A DNA stretch of 64,000 nucleotides, from positions 1,922,001 through 1,986,000 of the forward strand of contig NZ_CP076543.1 in NCBI RefSeq assembly GCF_030440515.1. Reading direction: 5' to 3'. Positions 53,429 through 64,000 of the stretch are shown piece after piece (within the stretch, counting starts at the first letter, position 1; the number at the start of each line of letters is the position of its first letter). The stretch is from Streptomyces xanthophaeus (GTDB lineage Bacteria > Actinomycetota > Actinomycetes > Streptomycetales > Streptomycetaceae). The position numbers and the translations under genes were made by a program. A model generated the notes under the pieces. That model did not search any database. It was given only the letters and a program-made list of their open reading frames with translations, and was not told the DNA's origin.

Positions 53429-54862
53429 TCAGGCGCGCTTGTTGTTCTTGGCGTTCGGGTCCTTGGCCGCCTTGTCTACCGCAGCCTGGGCCCGCTTGAT
53501 CCACTCCTTCGGCTGAATCCGCTGCGCCATGAGCTCATTGGACGCGTTCTGGATCTCGGTGTCCATTTCGCTGTACCAGTCGGGGTAGCGGTAGCTGAAC
53601 GTGTTGCTGCCCGCGGCCTTGAGTGCCTCGACCGCCGACTGGGTGCCCGGTCGCAGCTTGACGCTCGGGTCCACGCCGTCCTTGACGACCGTGAGCGAGT
53701 TCGCCTGCTGGGCGAAGATCGTCGACCATTCGCGGGACAGCATCGAGCGGAGGAACTCGAAGCCCGCGGCCTTGTTGGCTGCCTTCTCCGGGACGATGAA
53801 GGGCTCGTCGACGCCGGCCCGGATGGCCTCGAAGGGCAGTTTGCTGTCGGCGAGCAGGGGCATCGGCAGGAACTTCATGTCGAAGTCCTCCGGGGTCTGC
53901 TTCAGCTGCTCGTTCTCCAGCCAGGAGCCGGAGGGGATGAAGGCGGCCTTGTACTGGTTCCAGGCGGTCTGGGACTCCGTGTGGGTGAGGCCGTTGGTGC
54001 CCGGCATCAGCAGGCCCTTCTCCACCACCTCGTAGACCGCCTCGACCGCGGCGAGGGCGGCCGGGTTGCCCTCGAAGGCGTTCGGCTCCAGGTTGTCGAT
54101 CGCCTTCATGGCCTCCAGACCGCCCTTCTTGGCGATCAGGTCCATGATGACGACATTGATGTAGTACGGGAACTTGCCCTGGTGGGCGAGGCCGCCGATG
54201 CCGGCTTCCTTGGCCTTGGCGCAGACGGCCAGGAATTCGTCCCAGGTCTTCGGCGGCGCCCAGCCCTTCTCCTTGAAGAGCTTGCCGGAGTACCAGAAGC
54301 CGAACACGGCGTAGACGTACTTGAGCACGACGTACTTGCCGCCCTGCAGGCCCTGTTCGTAGGCGCCTTCGACCAGGGTGTCGCGCACCTTCTTGGTCGG
54401 GTCGTCGAGCGAGGGCGAGTCGAGTACGGCGGTGAGGTCGGCGAGCTGGTCGCCCTTGGCGAGCACGTCCAGCTTGATCTGCTGGGCGCCGGAGTCGTCG
54501 ACGACGTCCGGCGGGTTCCCGGCGTTGAAGCGGGGCTGCAGCTTGGCGGTGATCTCCTGGGTGCCCAGGTGGGAGCTGGTGGTGCCCCACTTCTTGTCGA
54601 AGGCGGCCTCCCAGGCCTTCGCGTAGTCGTCGCCGAACCCGCCCTTGAAGACGACCACGTCCAGCTTGCCGCCCTTCGCGACGCCGAAGGGGTTCTCCTT
54701 GGTCACCGGGGCCTTGGCCGGGCCCTTCGTGGAGTTCTCCTCACCGCCGGAGGCGCAGGCGGACAGGAAGCTCATCGTCGGCACCGTGATCAGTCCGAGT
54801 GCTGCGGAGCGCTTGATCAGGTCGCGGCGTCCGAGGCCCTCACCAGTGGATCCCATGCTCAT
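53429..54862 (-). CDS. ngcE: GlcNAc/diacetylchitobiose-binding lipoprotein NgcE
   Basis: 477 residues. A Tat-like signal (GRRDLIKRSAALG, residues 11-23) ends in LSAC with Cys36, giving a Tat-exported lipoprotein. The SBP type 1 fold matches the NgcE subfamily (TIGR03851) from memory, with KGGKLDVVVFKGGFGDDYAK, NAGNPPDVVDDSGAQQIKL and QTPEDFDMKFLPMP. It captures N-acetylglucosamine or chitobiose. ATG 54862 or 54856 may be the start. A DasR-like site lies about 130 bases upstream. Confidence 0.87.
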   Translation of the reverse strand: MSMGSTGEGLGRRDLIKRSAALGLITVPTMSFLSACASGGEENSTKGPAKAPVTKENPFGVAKGGKLDVVVFKGGFGDDYAKAWEAAFDKKWGTTSSHLGTQEITAKLQPRFNAGNPPDVVDDSGAQQIKLDVLAKGDQLADLTAVLDSPSLDDPTKKVRDTLVEGAYEQGLQGGKYVVLKYVYAVFGFWYSGKLFKEKGWAPPKTWDEFLAVCAKAKEAGIGGLAHQGKFPYYINVVIMDLIAKKGGLEAMKAIDNLEPNAFEGNPAALAAVEAVYEVVEKGLLMPGTNGLTHTESQTAWNQYKAAFIPSGSWLENEQLKQTPEDFDMKFLPMPLLADSKLPFEAIRAGVDEPFIVPEKAANKAAGFEFLRSMLSREWSTIFAQQANSLTVVKDGVDPSVKLRPGTQSAVEALKAAGSNTFSYRYPDWYSEMDTEIQNASNELMAQRIQPKEWIKRAQAAVDKAAKDPNAKNNKRA

Positions 54863-54992
54863 GTCCTCGCCTTCGTCAGAAGTGTGAAGGAGGCCGGAGA
54901 TTCACGGTGGTGACCGTGCATGCGGACATCACCACAGGTCCCCGCCCACCCCCCGGCCCGGAGCCGCTCGTCTCGCGGTGATCCGGACGGGC

Positions 54993-55008
54993 ACAGGTAT
55001 AGTCCACT
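54993..55008. promoter_or_regulatory. DasR-responsive-element-like site upstream of ngcE
   Basis: ACAGGTATAGTCCACT matches the DasR operator consensus AGTGGTCTAGACCACT, from memory, at 12 of 16 positions. It is 131-146 bases before the ngcE ATG, in a region that also provides a TATAC-type -10. DasR is the GlcNAc-sensing GntR repressor, which suits ngcEFG control. Confidence 0.55.
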
Positions 55009-55102
55009 TGCGCTCGTGTGAGCAAGATCATGCACATTTATGGCCACCAGTTTTTCCGAGTTGAGACCTGTCCGTCACATGGACACGCCGCCGGACGAAC
55101 GG

Positions 55103-55137
55103 AAGGGCCGTACCCCCTCGACGGGGATACGGCCCTT
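55103..55137. terminator. Terminator after acnA
   Basis: AAGGGCCGTA (55103-55112) and TACGGCCCTT (55128-55137) with an inner CCCC/GGGG extension. It ends acnA on the minus strand, 19 bases after its stop. Confidence 0.8.
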
Positions 55138-55155
55138 TGGCGCCTATGCCGTGGT

Positions 55156-57960
<2,805 letters not shown>

Positions 57961-58025
57961 GTAACCCTTACCAGCGGGGGCGGCTGCGGTACGCCTTCGG
58001 CAGATATCTCGATGTCGAGATAACT

Positions 58026-59117
58026 CTAGTACATGTCCGGGGGGAGGGACGAGGCGCGCACCCGCAGTCCCGCCGGGACCGTCAGCTGACCAGGAGATTC
58101 CGCATGCCCGGATTCGATCAGGTTGACCAGGACAGACACCGCCGAAGCGGCGATCCGCTCCGGATTCAGGGTGACGGTGGTCACGGCGGGTTCGGTCTCG
58201 GCGTACGCCGGATCCTCGCTGGCGCAGACGAGCAGCAGCCCACCCGGCCCCGGGCCGCCGGGCGTGCCGGGCGTGCCGGGCGTGCCGGGCGTGCCGGGGG
58301 CTGCGGGTGCTCCCCCTACGCCGGGCGTACGCAGGCCGTGGCGCGCGGCGGCGGCCAGCACCTGACGGCCCCCCGGGTCGTACACGCAGTAGACGGCGTC
58401 GGGGCGGTCCGGCCCGGTGAAGGCGGAGTCGAAAGCGTGCCCCGCCGCGTCGTCCGGATCGAAGGGGACCAGGAGCGGAGCCAGGCCGCGCTCCGCGCAC
58501 CACTGTTCGTAGGCCGAGGTGACGGCCCCGGTGTAGAACTCCCGGCCGTAGCCCGAGTGCAGTGCGATCCGCCGGGCCCCTGACGCCGCGAGGTGGCCGA
58601 GCACCTCCCGCGTGGTGGCGGTGTGGTCGTTGTCCACCCACACGTCCCCCGGCCAGGGGTCGGGCGGCCGCCCGTCGAAGACCACCGGCAGACCCCGCGC
58701 CCGCAGGGCCCGCAGCACCGGGTCGCCGGCCGGGCTGTCGAGGAGCAGCATCCCGTCCACGGCGAGCGTGTGCCACAGGGGCTCGGCGCCCCGGTCGGCG
58801 GGCAGGGTGGTCAGGGCGTACCCGTGCGCGTGCGCGGCCGAGGTCGCGGCGGTGAGCCAGCGGGAGAAGTAGGCGATGCGCACGAAGTCCCAGGCGTCCC
58901 CCGCGTACGTGGTCACCGCGACACCGAGGCAGCGGGTGCGCGGGCCGCGGCGGGCTCCGTAGCCGAGCGCGCCCGCCACCTCGCGGACCCGTCGCCGGGT
59001 GGACTCGCCGAGGCGGCCGGTGCCGTTGAGCGCGTGCGAGACGGTCGCGGTGGAGACCTCGGCGGCGCGCGCGATGTCGGCGAGGGTCGGTCCCGGCGCG
59101 GGTGGGTGCTCTGGCAC
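58026..59117 (-). CDS. LacI-family transcriptional regulator with internal Gly-Pro-Thr repeat
   Basis: 363 residues from GTG 59117 (VPEHPPAPGP). LacI HTH at 11-31 (TLADIARAAEVSTATVSHAL) with hinge to about 65. A sugar-binding-protein-like effector domain follows. Within it lies a PGTPGTPGTPGTPGG insert in the loop before the conserved GLLLVCASED strand, from a 9-base tandem repeat. Divergent from the YtcJ-like amidohydrolase, with a LacI-type operator between them, so it likely controls that gene and itself. The start is uncertain, since no clear Shine-Dalgarno is visible. Confidence 0.85.
   Translation of the reverse strand: MPEHPPAPGPTLADIARAAEVSTATVSHALNGTGRLGESTRRRVREVAGALGYGARRGPRTRCLGVAVTTYAGDAWDFVRIAYFSRWLTAATSAAHAHGYALTTLPADRGAEPLWHTLAVDGMLLLDSPAGDPVLRALRARGLPVVFDGRPPDPWPGDVWVDNDHTATTREVLGHLAASGARRIALHSGYGREFYTGAVTSAYEQWCAERGLAPLLVPFDPDDAAGHAFDSAFTGPDRPDAVYCVYDPGGRQVLAAAARHGLRTPGVGGAPAAPGTPGTPGTPGTPGGPGPGGLLLVCASEDPAYAETEPAVTTVTLNPERIAASAVSVLVNLIESGHAESPGQLTVPAGLRVRASSLPPDMY
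58261..58299. repeat. Tandem 9-bp repeat coding Pro-Gly-Thr
   Basis: Four copies of ggcgtgccg (plus-strand form) with a near copy beyond, in frame in the LacI regulator. Coding strand gives Gly-Thr-Pro repeats. A slippage-prone run that may vary in copy number between strains. Confidence 0.85.
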
Positions 59118-59158
59118 GCGGCCATCGTACGGATTTCGTCGCCGGAGGCGGCTTCTGG

Positions 59159-59170
59159 TTAAGCGGTTAA
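59159..59170. promoter_or_regulatory. LacI-type operator TTAAGCGGTTAA
   Basis: TTAA-G-CG-G-TTAA: palindromic at 10 of 12 bases with the central CG that LacI-family proteins prefer. Located between the divergent LacI gene and the amidohydrolase, 40 bases before the latter's ATG. Confidence 0.6.
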
Positions 59171-59209
59171 TCAAACAGTGTCCTGGCCACACCAACGTTT
59201 GGAGTGGGC

Positions 59210-61129
59210 ATGACGTCTTCTTCGCACCTTTCCCGCCGGGGACTCCTCGCCGCCGCGGGGATCACCGGGGTCGCCGGGGCCGCGGGCCTGCTGGGCGCCG
59301 CTCCGGCCTCGGCCGCCCCGGCGCCCTCGGCCTCGTCCTCCGGCGGGCGCGGTTCGGCGGCCCTGGTGGTCCGCAACGCCGCGGTGTTCACCGGGACCGG
59401 CGGCCGGGCTCCCGTCCAGGCCGTCGCGGTCGGCCGGGACGGCACGATCCTGGCCACCGGGACGGACGCGGCCCTGCGCCGGTACGTGGGCCGGGACACC
59501 GAGGTCGTCGACGCCCGGGGCAACACGGTCATGAGCGGCATCCACGACGGCCACGTCCACCCGCTCGGCGCGGGCGAGCGCTCGCTGTCCCCCTCGCTGG
59601 AGGGCGCGGAGACCACCCTGGCCGAGCTCCAGGAGATCCTGACCGGCTTCCTCGCCGAGACGGGCGGCGCGGGCGCGGAGCCCGACCGCTGGCTGGTGGT
59701 CGAGGACTGGAACCCGGTCGGGCTGCTCCCCACGGGCACCAACCCCCACCACACGATGCTGGACGCGCTCCCGACCCGGCGGCCGATCGCCCTCGTCGGC
59801 GGCGACGGGCACAACCTGTGGGCCAACCAGCGGGCCCTGGACATCGCCGGGATCACGGCGGCCACGCCCGACCCGGTCGGCGGCAAGGTGGTCAAGGGCG
59901 CGGACGGGCGGCCGACGGGCGTCCTCAAGGACGACGCCCAGGGCCTGGTCCGGCGGCACATACCGGAGCCCACCCGGGCCGACCTGGTCGCGGCCTGCGC
60001 CAAGGTGCTGGAGCTGGCGGCCGCCTCCGGGGTCACGACGATGATGGACGCGCTGGTGGGGCGGCACGAACTGGAGCTTTACCAGGCGCTGTCGGCGGCG
60101 GGGAAGCTGCCGCAGCGGATCGTCCCGGCGATCCGGCTGGAGGCGGAGCAGACCAGGGACCCGGCGGGGTCGCTGGCGTACGCGCGGGGCCTGCGGCGGG
60201 AGTTCGCGGGCGTACGGGGGCTGCGGTTCGGGATGGTCAAGGTGTTCCTGGACGGGGTCATCGAGTACCCGGCGCAGACCGCCGCACTGCTGGAGCCCTA
60301 CCTCGACGGGCAGGGCCGGCCGACCGGCAACCGGGGCGAGCTGTACACCTCGGCGGCGGACTACGGCCGGCTCAGCGCCGCCTTCAACAAGGCGGGCTGG
60401 CAGATGCACGCCCACGGACTCGGCGACCGTGCGGTACGCACCGCTCTGGACGGGTACGCGTACGCCAAGCGGGTGACGGGACTGCGGGACGCCCGCAACG
60501 CCGTGGCGCACCTGCAGCTCGTGGACCCGGCGGACCTGCGGCGTTTCGCGCAGCTGGGGGTCACGGCGTGCATGCAGCTCCAGTGGGCGGCGAAGGACAC
60601 CTGGACGATGGAGGCGCTCCTTCCCTACATCGGCCCCGGGCGGCACCGGTGGATGTACCCGGCGCGGAGCCTGGAGAAGGCGGGGGCGCGGCTGTCGGGC
60701 GGCTCCGACTGGCCGGTGGACGCCCTCCAGGTGTGGAACCAGCTGCGGACGGCGATCGACCGCCAGGGCGCCTTCGGCGCGGGCCCGCTGTACCGCGAAC
60801 TGGAGGGCCTCGGCCGGGAGGCGGTGCTGCGGATGCACACGTCGGGGACGGCGTGGCAGCTGCGTCAGGAGGAGCTGACGGGCACGGTGGAGCCGGGCAG
60901 GGCGGCGGACCTGGTGGTGCTGGACCGGGACGTGACGCGCTGCCCGGTGGCCGACATCAGCGGGACGGGGGTACGGATGACCCTGGTCGGCGGCCGCGTG
61001 GTGCACGACGCGGATTCGGCGTCGGGCCGGGCGGCCTCGGCGCGGGTGGCGGGCGCCGCCTCGGGCCCGCGCCCGGCCTCGTACGCGGCGGTGCACGCCG
61101 GGGGGCGGCACCACGCCTGCAAGCACTGA
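59210..61129 (+). CDS. YtcJ-like amidohydrolase (Tat-exported)
   Basis: 639 residues from ATG 59210 (GGAG 5 bases upstream; GTG 59204 is less likely). Tat signal SRRGLLAAAGITGVAGAAG with an AxA cleavage near APASAA. The amidohydrolase-3 core has the HxH metal site SGIHDGHVHP, the His in GDGHNLWANQRALD, Lys in VKVFLDGVIEY (possible carbamylated or metal Lys), HAHGLGDRAVRTA, and Asp in GGSDWPVD. It may hydrolyse an amide or formamide outside the cell. Regulated by the divergent LacI repressor. Confidence 0.85.
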   Translation: MTSSSHLSRRGLLAAAGITGVAGAAGLLGAAPASAAPAPSASSSGGRGSAALVVRNAAVFTGTGGRAPVQAVAVGRDGTILATGTDAALRRYVGRDTEVVDARGNTVMSGIHDGHVHPLGAGERSLSPSLEGAETTLAELQEILTGFLAETGGAGAEPDRWLVVEDWNPVGLLPTGTNPHHTMLDALPTRRPIALVGGDGHNLWANQRALDIAGITAATPDPVGGKVVKGADGRPTGVLKDDAQGLVRRHIPEPTRADLVAACAKVLELAAASGVTTMMDALVGRHELELYQALSAAGKLPQRIVPAIRLEAEQTRDPAGSLAYARGLRREFAGVRGLRFGMVKVFLDGVIEYPAQTAALLEPYLDGQGRPTGNRGELYTSAADYGRLSAAFNKAGWQMHAHGLGDRAVRTALDGYAYAKRVTGLRDARNAVAHLQLVDPADLRRFAQLGVTACMQLQWAAKDTWTMEALLPYIGPGRHRWMYPARSLEKAGARLSGGSDWPVDALQVWNQLRTAIDRQGAFGAGPLYRELEGLGREAVLRMHTSGTAWQLRQEELTGTVEPGRAADLVVLDRDVTRCPVADISGTGVRMTLVGGRVVHDADSASGRAASARVAGAASGPRPASYAAVHAGGRHHACKH

Positions 61130-61140
61130 GCGGGGCACCG

Positions 61141-61218
61141 GGGCCGGTCGCCGCGGCCGGTCGCCGCGGGGCTCGGGGCCGGTAGCCGCGGGGCTCGGCC
61201 GCCGGTCGCCGCGGCCGG
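61141..61218. repeat. Short GC-rich direct repeats between convergent genes
   Basis: The unit ccggtcgccgcgg and variants (ccggtagccgcgg) occur four times in the 91 bases between the amidohydrolase and the dehalogenase gene. They may form stacked hairpins that act as a terminator for both. Confidence 0.5.
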
Positions 61219-61220
61219 GC

Positions 61221-62105
61221 TCAGCCCGCCGCGAGGCCGTGGCGGGCGGCCCAGGAGTTGAGCGCGGCGGCAATCTCCTCGGGCCGGTCCTCGGGGCAGA
61301 GGTGGGCGGCCGGGCCGCAGTACTCGGTCTCCAGCGCCGAGACGTTCTCCTCGCACCAGGCGACCGTCCCGGGGCCGACCATCAGGGCCGGTGAGCCGTC
61401 GAAGGTGAGCAGCAGCTTGGGCACGTCCGGGCTGTCGGACAGCCAGGCGTCGTACTTCTCGACGACGGCGTGCACACCGGCCGGATCGCCGTCGATCGGC
61501 AGCGAGCGGGCCCACCGCAGCATGGGCAGCCGGCTCTCGCGGGTCGGGTAGGGGGCGGCGTAGACGGCGCGGTCCGCCTCGCTCATCGGGTTCAGCACCG
61601 TCTGCCGGATGCTGTCCTCGATGAAGATGTTCCGGTCCAGGACCATCTCCTCCCCCACGCCCGGGGTGCGGATCGCCTCGAACCGGGCCCGCGCGGCGGG
61701 CGGGTACTGCGCCCAGCTCAGCGGCCGCACGATGGTCTCCATGAAGGCGATGCCGCGGACCCGCCCGGGGTGGCGGGCGGCCCGGTCGAAGGCGAGCGCC
61801 CCGCCCCAGTCCTGACCGACCAGCACCACCTCGTCGAGCCCGAGGGCGTCGAACCAGGCGTCCAGGTAGCGGGCGTGGTCCTCGAAGCGGTACTCCCCGC
61901 CCGGCTTTCCGGAGCGGCCCATCCCGATGAGGTCCGGGGCCAGGACGCGGACCCCGCCCCCGATCCGGGGCAGGACGCCCCGCCAGAGGTGGGAGGAGGT
62001 CGGGTTGCCGTGCAGGAACACGAAGGGGACACCGCCCGACCGGGCGCCGGCACCACCGCGGTCCTCGTAGTACATCGTCGAGTCGAGTACGTCGATCGTG
62101 GGCAT
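61221..62105 (-). CDS. Haloalkane-dehalogenase-like alpha/beta hydrolase
   Basis: 294 residues of the DhaA/LinB (HLD-II) subfamily. HGNPTSSHLWR (32-42) has halide-stabilising N34; nucleophile D99 and W100 in GQDWGG; acid E123 in FMETIVRP; base H268 in GPAAHLCPED, usually GxHYLQED. All dehalogenase residues are present, although relatives of the same fold include luciferases. It is divergently transcribed from a MarR gene with operator palindromes between. Confidence 0.85.
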   Translation of the reverse strand: MPTIDVLDSTMYYEDRGGAGARSGGVPFVFLHGNPTSSHLWRGVLPRIGGGVRVLAPDLIGMGRSGKPGGEYRFEDHARYLDAWFDALGLDEVVLVGQDWGGALAFDRAARHPGRVRGIAFMETIVRPLSWAQYPPAARARFEAIRTPGVGEEMVLDRNIFIEDSIRQTVLNPMSEADRAVYAAPYPTRESRLPMLRWARSLPIDGDPAGVHAVVEKYDAWLSDSPDVPKLLLTFDGSPALMVGPGTVAWCEENVSALETEYCGPAAHLCPEDRPEEIAAALNSWAARHGLAAG

Positions 62106-62125
62106 GGGAGACCCCTTCCGATAAT

Positions 62126-62142
62126 CGTTGGCCTGACTAACG
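62126..62142. promoter_or_regulatory. Imperfect copy of the MarR operator
   Basis: CGTTGGCCTGACTAACG, same length as the perfect palindrome at 62167-62183 and equal at 12 of 17 bases, 21 bases before the dehalogenase ATG. Confidence 0.5.
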
Positions 62143-62166
62143 TTGGCGACACGAACGAAATTACAT

Positions 62167-62183
62167 CGTTAGTGCCACTAACG
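62167..62183. promoter_or_regulatory. Perfect MarR operator-like palindrome
   Basis: CGTTAGTG-C-CACTAACG, perfect 8-bp arms, 20 bases before the marR ATG at 62203. Probably bound by the MarR product to control both genes. Confidence 0.65.
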
Positions 62184-62202
62184 CAACGGGTAGCATCGCC
62201 CC

Positions 62203-62688
62203 ATGACCACGGAAGAGAACGGCCCCCTCGTCCCCGCACGGCTGCGCGAACTGCCCAGCCGCCTGCTGGGGCAGGCTTCCACGCACGCACAGCGACTCGT
62301 GACCGAGGGCCTGAACGGGGCGGATGCCCACAAATGGCACTATGCGGCCCTGGTCGCCCTGGAGGAGTCCGGCCCGGCGAGCCAGGCCACCCTCAGCGCC
62401 CGCACCGGCATCCACCGCAGCGATCTGGTCGCCGTCATCAACGAACTCGCCGCACGCGCACTGGTGGAACGGACCCCCGACCCCGAGGACCGCAGGCGCA
62501 ACGTCATCACCCTCACCCCGCCCGGCCGGCGGCAACTGCGCACACTGGAACAGATCCTCGCCGCGGCCCAGGAGGAACTGCTGGCCCCGCTGTCTGCCCA
62601 GGAGCGGGAGCAGCTCACCCGCCTGCTGGGCCGCATCGTCGACCATCACGCGTACGGACACCCCGTCATGGGGCCTGATGGCCGGTAA
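62203..62688 (+). CDS. MarR-family transcriptional regulator
   Basis: 161 residues with a winged-helix core: TLSARTGIHRSDLVAVINEL (about 65-84) as recognition helix region and RRRNVITLTPPGRRQ as the wing. Divergent from the dehalogenase gene with a perfect and an imperfect operator between. Likely senses a phenolic or halogenated compound, or another hydrophobic effector, and relieves repression of the dehalogenase. Confidence 0.9.
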   Translation: MTTEENGPLVPARLRELPSRLLGQASTHAQRLVTEGLNGADAHKWHYAALVALEESGPASQATLSARTGIHRSDLVAVINELAARALVERTPDPEDRRRNVITLTPPGRRQLRTLEQILAAAQEELLAPLSAQEREQLTRLLGRIVDHHAYGHPVMGPDGR

Positions 62689-62732
62689 CTTCCACTCAAT
62701 TCACCCATTTGCCGCACCGGACGCAGGGGTCA

Positions 62733-62748
62733 TCTCATATCTGAGATA
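62733..62748. promoter_or_regulatory. ATCTCATATCTGAGAT palindrome before the HTH-MurA gene
   Basis: ATCTCA-TATC-TGAGAT, perfect 6-bp arms, ending 11 bases before the ATG at 62760. Likely operator of the XRE domain coded just downstream, overlapping the promoter or start region. Confidence 0.55.
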
Positions 62749-62759
62749 GCGTGCCCCCA

Positions 62760-64000
62760 TGGCAGACGACTACCTCGTACGCATCGGCAAGCTCATCCGT
62801 GACGCCCGGCAGCACCGGGGCTGGACACAGAGTCAGCTCGCCGACGCCCTCGGCACCAGCCAGAGCGCAGTGAACCGCATCGAGCGCGGCAACCAGAACA
62901 TCAGCCTTGAGATGATCGCCCGAATCGGCGAAGCGCTCGACAGCGAGATCGTCTCCCTGGGCTACGCCGGCCCGATGCACCTGCGCGTGGTGGGCGGCCG
63001 CCGTCTGTCCGGCGCCATCGACGTCAAGACGAGCAAGAACGCGTGCGTCGCCCTGCTCTGCGCCTCGCTGCTCAACAAGGGCCGTACGGTGCTGAGGCGG
63101 GTGGCCCGCATCGAGGAGGTCTACCGCCTGCTGGAGGTCCTGAACTCCATCGGCGTGCGCACCCGCTGGATCAACGACGGCGTGGACCTGGAGCTGATCC
63201 CGCCGGCCCGCCTCGACATGGAGGCCATGGACGCGGACGCGGCCCGCCGGACCCGGAGCATCATCATGTTCCTGGGCCCGCTGCTGCACCGGATGGAAAC
63301 GTTCCGCCTGCCCTACGCGGGCGGTTGCGACCTCGGCACCCGCACCATCGAGCCGCACATGATCGCCCTGCGCCGCTTCGGCCTGGACATCACCGCGACC
63401 GAGGGCATCTACCACGCGAAGGTCGTCCCCGGGATCTCCCCGGACCGCCCGATCGTGCTGACCGAGCGCGGGGACACCGTCACCGAGAACGCGCTGCTGG
63501 CCGCCGCCCGGCACGACGGCGTGACCGTCATCCGCAACGCCTCCTCCAACTACATGGTCCAGGACCTGTGCTTCTTCCTGGAGGCCCTGGGTGTCCGGGT
63601 CGACGGCGTCGGCACCACCACGCTCACCGTCCACGGCGTCCCGAGCATCGACGTGGACGTGGACTACTCCCCCTCCGAGGACCCGGTCGAGGCGATGAGC
63701 CTGCTCGCCGCCGCGGTCGTCACGGAGTCGGAACTCACCATCCGCCGGGTGCCGATCGAGTTCATGGAGATCGAGCTCGCCGTCCTGGAGGAGATGGGCC
63801 TGGACCACGACCGCTCGGCGGAGTACACGGCCGACAACGGCCGCACCCGCCTGGTCGACCTCACCGTCCGCCCCTCGAAGCTCGAAGCCCCGATCGACAA
63901 GATCCACCCCATGCCGTTCCCCGGGCTGAACATCGACAACGTCCCCTTCTTCGCGGCCATCGCCGCCGTGGCGCAGGGCCAGACCCTGATCCACGACTGG
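62760..64000 (+). CDS. XRE-HTH fused to MurA-like enolpyruvyl transferase, 3' end outside window
   Basis: 413 codons visible, running off the window. Residues 8-60 are an XRE helix-turn-helix (RGWTQSQLADALGTSQSAVN). From about 74 the protein has the MurA/EPSP fold: K93-N94 in KTSKNA (the MurA Lys-Asn pair), catalytic C190 in AGGCDLGTR, and the late PFPGLNIDNVPFF region. All MurA key residues that can be seen are present, so it may be active on UDP-GlcNAc and phosphoenolpyruvate, besides acting as regulator. I recall the S. coelicolor counterpart next to aconitase (SCO5998). No Shine-Dalgarno is strong; a palindrome precedes the ATG. Confidence 0.88.

Noticed and set aside
58261..58299. Tandem repeat considered as CRISPR-like array
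   Set aside because: Nine-base units without spacers and inside a coding frame.

Overview
The window is high-GC actinobacterial chromosome and almost certainly Streptomyces. Evidence: GC-rich third codon positions, many GTG starts, GGAGG-type ribosome binding sites, Tat signal peptides and lipoproteins, and a gene order I recall from the S. coelicolor SCO5998-SCO6045 stretch (HTH-MurA fusion, aconitase, ngcEFG, rok7B7-xylFGH, dxs, rnd, fadAB, hemE, hemG, hemQ, DUF692 gene). The synteny is from memory and was not checked. No rRNA, tRNA or CRISPR array was seen.

Layout. 1-5.6 kb: the 3' end of zapE, an OsmC peroxiredoxin, a cytochrome P450-amidohydrolase pair on the minus strand, and a secreted protein coupled to a PhoX/DUF839 protein. 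5.6-9.1 kb: a degraded or foreign patch with a gene broken by three frameshifts, a lower-GC ricin-B-type lectin gene and an IS5-type transposase remnant abutting ppk2. 9.1-15.2 kb: PPK2, a lipoprotein polysaccharide deacetylase, a small zinc ribbon, and a translationally coupled trio (discoidin-metallophosphoesterase, MFS transporter, TolB-like protein). 15.2-18.2 kb: a small ABC exporter, AIM24 and a Pth2-like protein. 18.3-20.7 kb: a DUF692/MNIO enzyme overlapping a membrane protein that ends in a Ser/Gly/Cys repeat tail; this is the best candidate for an undescribed modification system. 20.8-22.5 kb: a secreted tripeptidyl-aminopeptidase-like hydrolase.

22.6-28.5 kb: coproporphyrin-branch heme genes (hemQ, hemG, hemE) interleaved with a DUF4349 lipoprotein and a CoA-disulfide-reductase-like flavoprotein. 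28.6-38.5 kb: DUF3000, a LuxR-type regulator, RNase D, an alpha/beta hydrolase, the fadA-fadB beta-oxidation pair, an LCP cell-wall ligase and a methyltransferase. 38.6-42.2 kb: an amino-acid permease and dxs (isoprenoid precursors). 42.4-47.2 kb: xylH-xylG-xylF with the ROK regulator rok7B7. 47.2-50.5 kb: a Mg2+ P-type ATPase behind a long leader with a 13-codon ORF. 50.6-54.9 kb: a membrane protein, then ngcG-ngcF-ngcE (GlcNAc/chitobiose uptake) with a DasR-like site upstream. 55.1-64 kb: aconitase behind a possible iron box, a LacI regulator divergent from a YtcJ-type amidohydrolase, a haloalkane-dehalogenase-like gene divergent from a MarR regulator with two operator-like palindromes, and an XRE-HTH fused to a MurA-like enzyme that runs off the window.

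Common themes are aminosugar and xylose uptake, envelope synthesis and remodelling (MurA-like, LCP, deacetylase), heme, TCA and beta-oxidation housekeeping, and several locally controlled accessory modules whose operators can be read directly in the divergent intergenic regions.
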